Origin: an uncultured Centipeda sp.
Lineage (GTDB): Bacteria > Bacillota > Negativicutes > Selenomonadales > Selenomonadaceae
Length of the DNA: 6,184 nt
Direction: 5' to 3'
NCBI GenBank assembly: GCA_937925565.1
Contig: CALALM010000199.1
Span: forward strand, 1-6,184
This document shows, piece by piece, positions 1 to 5,087 of the stretch; position 1 is the stretch's first letter; each line of letters opens with the position of its first letter. A model generated the notes under the pieces. The model was not told the DNA's origin, did no database searches, and saw only the letters and a program-made list of their open reading frames with translations. Made by a program: the position numbers and the translations under genes.

Positions 1-943
1 CGGGCAGGATGACGCGCTCGACGGAGGAGTGCGAGATGTCGCGCTCGTGCCAGAGGGTCATGTCCTCGAGTGCCGCGACGGCGTTGCCGCGTACGAGGCG
101 CGCCATGCCCGAGACGCGTTCGCAGTTGATCGGGTTGCGCTTGTGCGGCATCGCGGACGAGCCCTTTTGCCCCGCCTTGAAGAATTCCTCCGCCTCGCGG
201 ATGTCCGTGCGCTGCAGGTTGCGGATCTCGGTCGCGATCTTCTCCATTGTACCCGCGATGATGGCGAGCGTTGTGACGAACTCGGCATGACGGTCGCGTT
301 GGATGACCTGCGTGGCGAGACGCACGGGGGTAATGCCGAGCTTCTTGCACGTCAGCTCCTCGACGCGCGGGTCGATGTTGGAGTAGGTGCCGACCGCGCC
401 CGAGAGCTTGCCGACAGAGACGATCTCCTTCGCACGGGTGAGGCGCTCGATGTCGCGCTCGATCTCGGCACTCCAGAGCAGCAGCTTCAGGCCGAACGTC
501 ATCGGCTCTGCATGGATGCCGTGCGTGCGTCCGATGCACGGCGTGTGGCGGAACTCGGCGGCGCGGCGGAGCAGAACCTCGCGGAATGCGCGCAGATCAT
601 CGAGGATGATCGCGGCGGCATCGCGCATCATGACGCAGTACGCCGTGTCCTTGACATCGCTCGACGTGAGACCCTTGTGGATGTACTTCGAGTCCTCGCC
701 GACGTTCTCCTCGAGATTTGTGAGGAATGCAATGATGTCATGGTCGGTGGTCTTTTCGATCTCATTGATGCGCGCGACGTCGAACTTCGCGTTTGTCTTG
801 ATGTTCTGCACGGCGGCGGCCGGGATCTCGCCAAGCTCCGCCATTGCCTCGCACGCGGCGATCTCCACGTTCAGAATGGTCTGCCACTCGTTCTGGATCG
901 ACCAGAGATGTCCCATCTCCGGACGGGTATAGCGTTCTATCAT
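1..943 (-). CDS. purB: Adenylosuccinate lyase, 3' end cut off by the window
   Basis: PurB acts in the cytoplasm and catalyses two fumarate-releasing steps of purine synthesis: SAICAR to AICAR, and adenylosuccinate to AMP. The first 314 codons are present; Firmicute PurB is usually about 430 residues, so roughly the last quarter is outside. Reading from the ATG at 943, I see KTTDH with His68, TSSD at 93-96, GRTHGIHAEP with His141, and the fumarase/lyase superfamily signature GSSAMPHKRNP at 261-271, whose serine is the catalytic base in this family. His68 and His141 fall at the positions known from the Bacillus enzyme, which supports the start chosen. An AGGAGG lies 6 bases upstream of the ATG (950-955). 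No frameshift was seen in the parts checked. It is divergent from the phosphatase gene. The long plus-strand open frame across it is only its antisense shadow. Confidence 0.97.
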   Translation of the reverse strand, partial: MIERYTRPEMGHLWSIQNEWQTILNVEIAACEAMAELGEIPAAAVQNIKTNAKFDVARINEIEKTTDHDIIAFLTNLEENVGEDSKYIHKGLTSSDVKDTAYCVMMRDAAAIILDDLRAFREVLLRRAAEFRHTPCIGRTHGIHAEPMTFGLKLLLWSAEIERDIERLTRAKEIVSVGKLSGAVGTYSNIDPRVEELTCKKLGITPVRLATQVIQRDRHAEFVTTLAIIAGTMEKIATEIRNLQRTDIREAEEFFKAGQKGSSAMPHKRNPINCERVSGMARLVRGNAVAALEDMTLWHERDISHSSVERVILP

Positions 944-963
944 CTGTTTCCTCCTGCTCATGT

Positions 964-1075
964 AAATGAACATAACGCAACACCCGTATCATATATCGCG
1001 CGGCGCAGAATGTCAATCATACGGCTTGAATTGGCACGGAATACATAGAAAGATTTGCGGCTCTCATGTTCATTT
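964..1075. repeat. 10-bp perfect inverted repeat in the purB/phosphatase spacer
   Basis: AAATGAACAT at 964-973 is the exact reverse complement of ATGTTCATTT at 1066-1075. The left copy lies in the purB leader just after its predicted start site. The right copy covers the weak -35 region of the phosphatase promoter. The arms are 92 bases apart. A shared operator is possible, but this is inference, and chance is not excluded. Confidence 0.45.
988..1016 (-). promoter_or_regulatory. purB promoter, near consensus
   Basis: On the minus strand there is a perfect -35 TTGACA (1011-1016), a 17-base spacer and a -10 TATGAT (988-993). Transcription should start near 981, giving a leader of about 38 bases before the purB ATG. 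I saw no clear PurR box or purine riboswitch; the leader is too short for a riboswitch. Confidence 0.8.
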
Positions 1076-1095
1076 CAGACCCCGTGCGTTATAAT
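1067..1095 (+). promoter_or_regulatory. Candidate promoter of the PPP phosphatase gene
   Basis: A perfect -10 TATAAT lies at 1090-1095. At 17 bases spacing the -35 is only TGTTCA (1067-1072), matching 3 of 6 consensus bases. Transcription would start near 1102, about 24 bases before the ATG at 1126. The weak -35 overlaps one arm of the 10-bp inverted repeat, so an activator or repressor there is conceivable. Confidence 0.5.
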
Positions 1096-1125
1096 AATAA
1101 AGACATCGAAAGGGGGGCGGCAGCG

Positions 1126-1857
1126 ATGGCGTTTCGACGGATTCTTGCCGTGGGCGATGTCCACGGCTATGTGGACAAACTACGTATGCTTTGGAAAAAA
1201 ATTGCATTCGACGATCAACAGGATCTGCTCATCTTTCTCGGGGACTATATCGATCGCGGCGCCGCTCCTGTGGATGCGCTGCGCTTTGTGCGCGAACAGG
1301 TGGAGCGCTATGAGAACGTGCATGCGCTCTGCGGCAACCATGAGGCGATGATGCTCGCATATCTGAAGCAGTACGGGCGAGGACGCACATTCTTGGGACA
1401 TTTCGATATCTGGCTGATGAACGGCGGCAAGGTGACGAAGAAACAGCTTGATGTGCTGCCGGAGGCGGAGTCCGAGGAGCTGATTGCGTTCGTCAAGGCA
1501 CGCCCGCTCTATCATCGTGTGCAGCGGGACGGGCAGAGTGTACTCTTTGTCCATGCGGGCGTTAATCCTGCACGCAAAAAACAGACATCGCAGGATCTTC
1601 TTTGGATTCGCGACAGCTTTTTCGATAACTATAGGGGAGCGGAGCTTGTCGTCGTGGGGCACACACCGACACAGGCGCTCGACGGGCGAAATGTGCCGCT
1701 CTTTTTGCCGAACAATATCATCGCGTGCGATACGGGCAGTTTCCTCCCCGACGGACGGATCAGCTGCGTGGATGTCGCGCGCTATCTTAAGCTGCGCGCA
1801 CAGGGGCGGGAACTCACGGCGGAGGAACTTGCCTCCTGCTATCTGCAGTCCGCATGA
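1126..1857 (+). CDS. PPP-family (serine/threonine-type) metallophosphatase
   Basis: This 243-residue calcineurin-like phosphatase has the full PPP motif series: GDVHG at 10-14, GDYIDRG at 39-45, GNHE at 70-73, HAG at 143-145, GHT at 178-180 and DTGS at 202-205. These residues bind the two catalytic metals and the phosphate. There is no signal peptide or membrane segment, so it should be cytoplasmic. Bacterial relatives (PrpA/PrpB, ApaH-like) act on phosphoproteins or on dinucleotides such as Ap4A, and the substrate cannot be read from sequence. The frame is open from an ATG at 1066, but that lies upstream of the TATAAT box; the ATG at 1126 follows a purine-rich AAAGGGGGGC ribosome site at 1109-1118 and begins right at the domain, so I chose 1126. 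The exported phosphatase follows after 79 bases in the same direction, and the two may be cotranscribed. Confidence 0.9.
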   Translation: MAFRRILAVGDVHGYVDKLRMLWKKIAFDDQQDLLIFLGDYIDRGAAPVDALRFVREQVERYENVHALCGNHEAMMLAYLKQYGRGRTFLGHFDIWLMNGGKVTKKQLDVLPEAESEELIAFVKARPLYHRVQRDGQSVLFVHAGVNPARKKQTSQDLLWIRDSFFDNYRGAELVVVGHTPTQALDGRNVPLFLPNNIIACDTGSFLPDGRISCVDVARYLKLRAQGRELTAEELASCYLQSA

Positions 1858-1883
1858 AATGAACGAAAAACCTGACTTGGCGT

Positions 1884-1911
1884 CTGCACCAAGGAGTGTG
1901 ATGAGGTGCAG
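1884..1911 (+). other. Possible stem-loop between the two phosphatase genes
   Basis: CTGCACC (1884-1890) and GGTGCAG (1905-1911) are perfect 7-bp inverted arms around a 14-base loop. No T-tract follows, so it is not an intrinsic terminator. It could affect mRNA stability or readthrough into the downstream gene, whose AAGGA site is at 1924-1928. It may also be chance. Confidence 0.3.
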
Positions 1912-1936
1912 TGAGAATAAATGAAGGAATGAATCT

Positions 1937-3244
1937 ATGGCAAAACATATAAATCGTCGCACCTTTATCAAGGCGGGCGTTGTAGCGGGAGTACTCGCGG
2001 CAGGCGGAGCGGTGCTCTGGCAGATCGGTGGACTGCGCGGGCTTCGGGATACGGCAATGTGTCAGTTCCCGGGCGTACTGTACGCGGAACGTCTGCGGCA
2101 GATCGTTGCGGAGGATACGGGGCGGGCGCGTGTCCTCATGTGGGAAATGTCTCAGCCTGGTGGGAAGCAGACCGTCGAGTTGCGCGTACAGGGGATGGAG
2201 CGGATTGTGCGTCGTTATCCTGCGAAGGGGGATCGATTTACGGATGGGGGCATCGAGGTTTATCAGTATGGGGCGGAGCTCGATCAGTTGACGCCGGGCA
2301 CGCATTATCAGTACCGCATAACGGCGGGGGATGCGGCATCGGACTGGCAGGAGCTCTATGCACCGACGGTTAATGAATCCTACAAGATGCTGATCTTCCC
2401 CGACTCCCAGTCCTCTGATTATGCGGACTGGCAGCAGATGGCGCATCTCGCGTGGGCACGCAATACGGATGCGCAGCTCTTCACCTGTATGGGTGATCTC
2501 GTGGACAACGGTGAAGACCGGCTTCAGTGGACAGAGTTCTTTGTCGGGGTCAAGGAAATGCAGCGTTCCATTCCGATCGTGCCCGTGATGGGGAATCACG
2601 AGACGTACAATCTCGACTGGAAGGTGCGCCTGCCGGAGGCGTACCTGCACTATTTCAGGACACCCATGAACGGGAGCAAGGAGTTCGATCGCTACTATTA
2701 TTCCTTTGATTACGGTGATGTGCACTACATCGTGCTCTGCACACAGCAAAAGGAGATTAGCGAGTTCAAGGAAGGGCTGGTCGAGGAGCAGCTCGCGTGG
2801 ATCCGCCGTGACTTGAAGGCGCACCGGAAACGGTGGAATGTTGTCCTCATGCACAAGGATGTACTGCAGTACCGCATCAACGGGCGCCCTGAGCGCACGG
2901 AGGGCATTGACGAGGAGAACGGTCGCGTGTGGATGCCCGTCTTTGACGAGCTCGCGATTGATGTTGTTTTTTCGGCCCACCTGCATACGTATCGGAACCG
3001 TGGGCATATCTTCGGATTCGAGAAGACGCCGGACAAGAAGGGACCTCTCTATATCCTCACGGGCGTTGCAGGTGATGTCCGCTATCCGAACCTTTGGATC
3101 GATCACGCCTTTGACGAGGTGACGCTGCCGCAGCCCGAGACGGACAACTATCTCACGATGGAGGTCACGCGGGACGCGCTCGAGATCGCGTGCTTCCTGC
3201 CGGACGGCACGGAGATGGATCGTGTACGTGTGACGAAACGATAG
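1937..3244 (+). CDS. Exported metallophosphoesterase, purple-acid-phosphatase-like, with Tat signal
   Basis: This 435-residue protein starts with a twin-arginine signal: NRRTFIK at 6-12, then a hydrophobic stretch at about 13-30. It should be exported folded by Tat and may stay anchored, since no clear AxA cleavage site is visible. Residues of about 45-145 look like the fibronectin-type N-terminal domain of purple acid phosphatases. The calcineurin-like domain follows: FPDSQ at 155-159, GDLVD at 186-190, GNHE at 219-222, a metal-ligand His306 in LMHKD, and AHLHTY at 347-352. The first motif is D-S-Q rather than D-x-H; I recall this as common in bacterial members of this subfamily, so it does not by itself imply inactivity. 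The likely role is hydrolysis of a phosphomonoester or diester outside the cytoplasm; the substrate is unknown. The start is supported by AAGGA 8 bases upstream (1924-1928). The only visible terminator downstream is the one at 3328-3375. Confidence 0.92.
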   Translation: MAKHINRRTFIKAGVVAGVLAAGGAVLWQIGGLRGLRDTAMCQFPGVLYAERLRQIVAEDTGRARVLMWEMSQPGGKQTVELRVQGMERIVRRYPAKGDRFTDGGIEVYQYGAELDQLTPGTHYQYRITAGDAASDWQELYAPTVNESYKMLIFPDSQSSDYADWQQMAHLAWARNTDAQLFTCMGDLVDNGEDRLQWTEFFVGVKEMQRSIPIVPVMGNHETYNLDWKVRLPEAYLHYFRTPMNGSKEFDRYYYSFDYGDVHYIVLCTQQKEISEFKEGLVEEQLAWIRRDLKAHRKRWNVVLMHKDVLQYRINGRPERTEGIDEENGRVWMPVFDELAIDVVFSAHLHTYRNRGHIFGFEKTPDKKGPLYILTGVAGDVRYPNLWIDHAFDEVTLPQPETDNYLTMEVTRDALEIACFLPDGTEMDRVRVTKR

Positions 3245-3247
3245 TGC

Positions 3248-3276
3248 TTGAAAAGATTTTCGTTCTGTTGTATAAT
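3248..3276 (+). promoter_or_regulatory. Strong promoter for a small plus-strand RNA
   Basis: The -35 is TTGAAA (3248-3253), the spacer 17 bases, and the -10 a perfect TATAAT (3271-3276). It begins 4 bases after the phosphatase stop codon. The predicted start is at 3283-3284. No good plus-strand gene follows before the terminator, so the product is probably an untranslated RNA. Confidence 0.78.
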
Positions 3277-3282
3277 ACGCAT

Positions 3283-3375
3283 AGAAAAGGTGCTATCGTG
3301 TAAACGGTCAGCCCTTGTATAGTTGGAAAGTAAAACCGCCTATAACTTGGCTGCTATGGGGCGGTTTACTTTTTT
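3283..3375 (+). ncRNA. Predicted small RNA of about 93 nt, candidate antisense/antitoxin RNA
   Basis: The RNA is bounded by the near-consensus promoter at 3248-3276 and the intrinsic terminator ending at 3375. It contains no convincing open frame. Its 3' end is exactly complementary to the last codons and 3' region of a convergent 20-residue hydrophobic peptide gene. A segment near its 5' end (3292-3313) resembles, as an imperfect direct repeat, part of the peptide mRNA leader (3450-3469), so the two RNAs could also pair there. This is the layout of RNA antitoxins such as RatA or RNA II of par. It could instead be an independent trans-acting RNA. The function is inferred. Confidence 0.5.
3328..3375 (+). 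terminator. Intrinsic terminator, shared by the small RNA and the upstream phosphatase
   Basis: The left arm AAGTAAAACCGCC (3328-3340) pairs with GGCGGTTTACTT (3360-3371), with one bulged A, around a 19-base loop and followed by six Ts (3370-3375). On the minus strand the same stem is followed by a poorer U-tract (TTTTAC), so it may also end the convergent peptide mRNA, less efficiently. Confidence 0.82.
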
Positions 3376-3428
3376 ATCAGTAATACTAGAACGACAAGCA
3401 ACAAAAGCGTAATATTTGTTTCGTTCAT
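3366..3428 (-). CDS. 20-residue hydrophobic peptide, candidate type I toxin
   Basis: The ATG at 3428 opens a 20-codon frame ending in TAA at 3366-3368. The product has a short polar start (MNETN), an unbroken Leu/Val/Ile run at residues 8-18, and a C-terminal Lys-Lys. That is the profile of a small membrane-inserting peptide like the type I toxins and holin-like toxins of Firmicutes, though those usually have about 28-35 residues. A purine-rich GAGGGTGGTGA (3435-3445) serves as ribosome site, and an extended -10 promoter lies 62 bases upstream. Its stop codon is inside the terminator stem of the convergent small RNA. I do not recognise a named family. A chance open frame is possible, but the combined signals argue against it. 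Confidence 0.5.
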   Translation of the reverse strand: MNETNITLLLLVVLVLLIKK

Positions 3429-3489
3429 AGTCAATCACCACCCTCTAGGGCTACGATTAACCGTCCACCGAATAGATAGCACCAACTGC

Positions 3490-3498
3490 ATCATACCA
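3490..3498 (-). promoter_or_regulatory. Extended -10 promoter for the small peptide
   Basis: On the minus strand TGGTATGAT (3490-3498) is a TGn-extended -10 box. The -35 at 17 bases (AGCACA, 3513-3518) is poor, which is common for extended -10 promoters. The predicted start near 3483 falls on the first base of GGTGCTATC, giving a leader of about 55 bases. Confidence 0.5.
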
Positions 3499-3539
3499 TA
3501 TCGGGCAGTCTGTGTGCTGTCTTTTTTTTGTGTACATTT

Positions 3540-3572
3540 TTGTAAACCGGAATGAAACAAACAGGTTGACAC
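3540..3572 (+). promoter_or_regulatory. BirA (biotin repressor) operator upstream of bioY
   Basis: TTGTAAACC (3540-3548), 15 bases, then GGTTGACAC (3564-3572). The known BirA operator is TTGTAAACC-N14 to 16-GGTTTACAA, so the left half is perfect and the right half matches 7 of 9. The right half covers the -35 box, so BirA bound to biotinyl-AMP would block RNA polymerase directly. This implies a BirA with a DNA-binding domain elsewhere in the genome. Confidence 0.85.
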
Positions 3573-3594
3573 TGTTTACCGAAAAGTGTATGAT
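3566..3594 (+). promoter_or_regulatory. bioY promoter
   Basis: A perfect -35 TTGACA (3566-3571), a 17-base spacer and a -10 TATGAT (3589-3594). Transcription should start near 3601, leaving about 43 bases before the bioY ATG. The -35 lies within the BirA operator. Confidence 0.87.
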
Positions 3595-3643
3595 AAAACA
3601 GATTTATTTCATTGATAAATATGCTTGGAGGTATCTGAACATT

Positions 3644-4180
3644 ATGAAGTTACGAGAAATAATCCTTTGCGGACTATTTATTGCGCTCGTTGCGGTCGGT
3701 GCATTCGTCCGCATTCCGGTCGGGACGGATGTGTATACACTGCAGTTCCTCTTTACCCTGCTTGCGGGGCTGATGCTTGGAGCGCGGCTCGGAGCACTTG
3801 CGATCGGGACATATGTGCTGATGGGACTGGTCGGGATTCCGGTCTTTGCCTCGGGCGGGGGACCCGGCTATGTGCTTCAGCCGACGTTCGGCTACCTTGT
3901 GGGATTCATCGTGCAGGGCTGGGTGACGGGTGCGTTCGTCCGCACGGGTGTGCCGACGTTTCGCCGCGCACTGACGGCATGCCTTCTGGGCATGGTGGTG
4001 GTCTATGTGTTCGGCATCTCGTATTTCTACTTTGCATCGAACTATATCATCGACGCGCCGATCGGCTTCTGGGTGGCGATCTGGTACTGCGGTGTGCTAC
4101 AGGTTGTGCCGGATTTTCTGCTCTGCGTCGCGGCGGCTTACATCGGCGTGCGGACACAGCGGGCAGGGCTGTGGGTGTAG
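3644..4180 (+). CDS. bioY: Biotin transporter BioY, ECF S-component
   Basis: BioY binds biotin in the cytoplasmic membrane and works alone or with an ECF module (EcfT, EcfA, EcfA'). No such module is in the window, so it would use a shared one or act alone. The 178 residues match the usual length of about 180-190. Six membrane segments can be traced at about 7-23, 33-47, 50-66, 82-99, 110-130 and 147-168. The stretch GARLGALAIGTYVLMGLVGI from residue 46, followed by PVFASGGGPGYVLQPTFGYL, is the typical BioY core. The frame is open from 3512, but upstream ATGs lie before or inside the promoter; the ATG at 3644 follows the start site and has GGAGG at 3627-3631, 12 bases away, so it is the start. 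BirA repression at 3540-3572 is expected. Two TAG stops are consecutive. Confidence 0.96.
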   Translation: MKLREIILCGLFIALVAVGAFVRIPVGTDVYTLQFLFTLLAGLMLGARLGALAIGTYVLMGLVGIPVFASGGGPGYVLQPTFGYLVGFIVQGWVTGAFVRTGVPTFRRALTACLLGMVVVYVFGISYFYFASNYIIDAPIGFWVAIWYCGVLQVVPDFLLCVAAAYIGVRTQRAGLWV

Positions 4181-4199
4181 TAGGAGGATGAAAATTGCG

Positions 4200-4369
4200 G
4201 TGTAATGCTCCGAAAGCGAACCCTAGTGAAGCAAACGGAGCAGAGGGCACGTTCTGCCCCCTGCGGATTTCTTTCGTCCAAGCGAAGCGCGTTTAAGAAG
4301 TCCGCAGGTATTTAGGCAGATAAGTGTCCGACCGTTTGCGTAACTAAGCGTTCGCGTGGAGCATTACAC
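4200..4369. mobile_element. MITE-like palindromic element of about 170 bp between bioY and bioD
   Basis: Perfect 12-bp terminal inverted repeats: GTGTAATGCTCC (4200-4211) and GGAGCATTACAC (4358-4369). They are flanked by a direct TGCG on each side (4196-4199 and 4370-4373), like a 4-bp target duplication. The interior is also nearly symmetric: GCAAACGG (4231-4238) with CCGTTTGC (4332-4339), CTGCC (4254-4258) with GGCAG (4315-4319), and a 14-bp inner stem from 4260-4273 to 4295-4308 with one G-T pair. The centre of all pairs is near 4284. There is no transposase frame, so it would be non-autonomous. No U-tract follows the stem. A multi-copy repeat family or a structured operon-internal RNA are alternatives. 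Confidence 0.62.
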
Positions 4370-4389
4370 TGCGCATTGAGGAGAGTACA

Positions 4390-5070
4390 ATGGGCAAGGC
4401 ATTATTTATTACGGGGACGGGTACGGACATCGGCAAGACCTATGTCACGGGGCTGATTGTGAAAAAACTCGTGGATGCGGGGCTGCGTGCAGGCTACTAC
4501 AAGGCGGCGCTCTCGGGGGCGGAGACCCTCGCGGACGGCACGCTCCTGCCGGGCGATGCGCTCCATGTGGCGCAGATTGCGGGACTCGCGGCAGAGGATG
4601 CAAGCGTCTCCTACATCTATCGTGATGCCGTATCTCCTCATCTTGCCGCGCAGATTGAAAACCGTCCCATAGATTTCGACAAAGTCGAGCAGGACTTCAA
4701 ACAGGCGCAGGAGCGGACGGACTATCTGACGGTGGAGGGGAGCGGCGGCATTATCTGCCCCCTGCGTTGGGATGACGCGGAGCATGTTGTCTTGGACGAT
4801 CTCGTCCTGCGCCTCGGACTCTCCGCGCTCGTCGTCGCGGATGCAGGACTCGGCACGATCAACGCCGCCGTCCTGACGGCAGAGCATCTGAGGATGCGCG
4901 GCATTCCGCTGAAGGGTTTTATCTTCAACAACTGGCAGGGCGGCACGATGCAGGAGGACAATGTGCGGATGGTTGAGGCACTGACGGGAGTGCGCGTGCT
5001 CGCCTGTGTGGAGCACGGTGCCGTGGAGCTGCCGATGGCGGCGGATGCGCTTGCCGCATTGTATGACTGA
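4390..5070 (+). CDS. bioD: ATP-dependent dethiobiotin synthetase
   Basis: BioD converts 7,8-diaminopelargonate, CO2 and ATP to dethiobiotin, the penultimate step of biotin synthesis, in the cytoplasm. The 226 residues match the family length. Visible motifs: P-loop GTGTDIGKT at 9-17, a substrate lysine region YYKAALSG with Lys38, SPHLAA at 82-87, VEGSGG at 115-120, GTINAAVLTAEHL from 155, and FNN at 179-181 near the expected adenine-binding Asn. Most BioD proteins have KPxxTG or KPVASG where this one has KAALSG, so the proline is replaced, but Lys and Gly are kept. GAGGAG at 4378-4383, 6 bases upstream, fixes the start. bioA follows after 17 bases. No separate promoter is obvious in the 20 bases after the palindromic element, so it probably depends on the bioY promoter. 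Confidence 0.96.
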   Translation: MGKALFITGTGTDIGKTYVTGLIVKKLVDAGLRAGYYKAALSGAETLADGTLLPGDALHVAQIAGLAAEDASVSYIYRDAVSPHLAAQIENRPIDFDKVEQDFKQAQERTDYLTVEGSGGIICPLRWDDAEHVVLDDLVLRLGLSALVVADAGLGTINAAVLTAEHLRMRGIPLKGFIFNNWQGGTMQEDNVRMVEALTGVRVLACVEHGAVELPMAADALAALYD

Positions 5071-5087
5071 GGGAGAGGGAGAGCTTT

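Larger units (their letters stand above)
3289..3483. repeat. Matched 9-bp arms near the 5' ends of the two convergent RNAs
   Basis: GGTGCTATC (3289-3297) recurs as GATAGCACC (3475-3483), so both predicted RNAs carry the same 9 bases near the 5' end. Further in, AACGGT and AGCCCT on the left are mirrored by ACCGT and AGGGCT on the right. There is also an imperfect direct similarity between 3292-3313 and 3450-3469 (15 identities over about 20 positions, two gaps, aligned by eye). The 195-bp interval is thus bracketed by related ends. Confidence 0.5.

Noticed and set aside
29..1048. 339-codon plus-strand open frame across the left end
   Set aside because: It is antisense to purB, which has complete catalytic motifs on the minus strand. 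The shadow product is Arg/Asp-rich with no recognisable domain.
1859..1924. 21-codon frame just after the PPP phosphatase stop
   Set aside because: It has no ribosome site of its own, a polar product with no hydrophobic or motif pattern, and contains the stem-loop, so coding is unlikely.
1814..3106. 430-codon minus-strand open frame
   Set aside because: It is an antisense shadow of the exported phosphatase, whose motifs are all intact on the plus strand.
3504..3529. Possible terminator upstream of bioY: GGCAG (3504-3508) and CTGTC (3517-3521) followed by eight Ts
   Set aside because: The stem has only 5 pairs including a G-T wobble, too weak to call. The T-tract is striking but may simply be AT-rich spacer.
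3512..3643. 44-residue N-terminal extension of bioY
   Set aside because: It spans the BirA operator and promoter, lacks a ribosome site, and would give BioY a tail not seen in the family.
4182..4205. AGGAGG followed by a five-codon ATG frame, or a TTG frame running into the palindromic element
   Set aside because: The ATG directly abuts the AGGAGG, too close for initiation, and the TTG frame has no recognisable product. It is more likely leftover bioY-bioD spacer.
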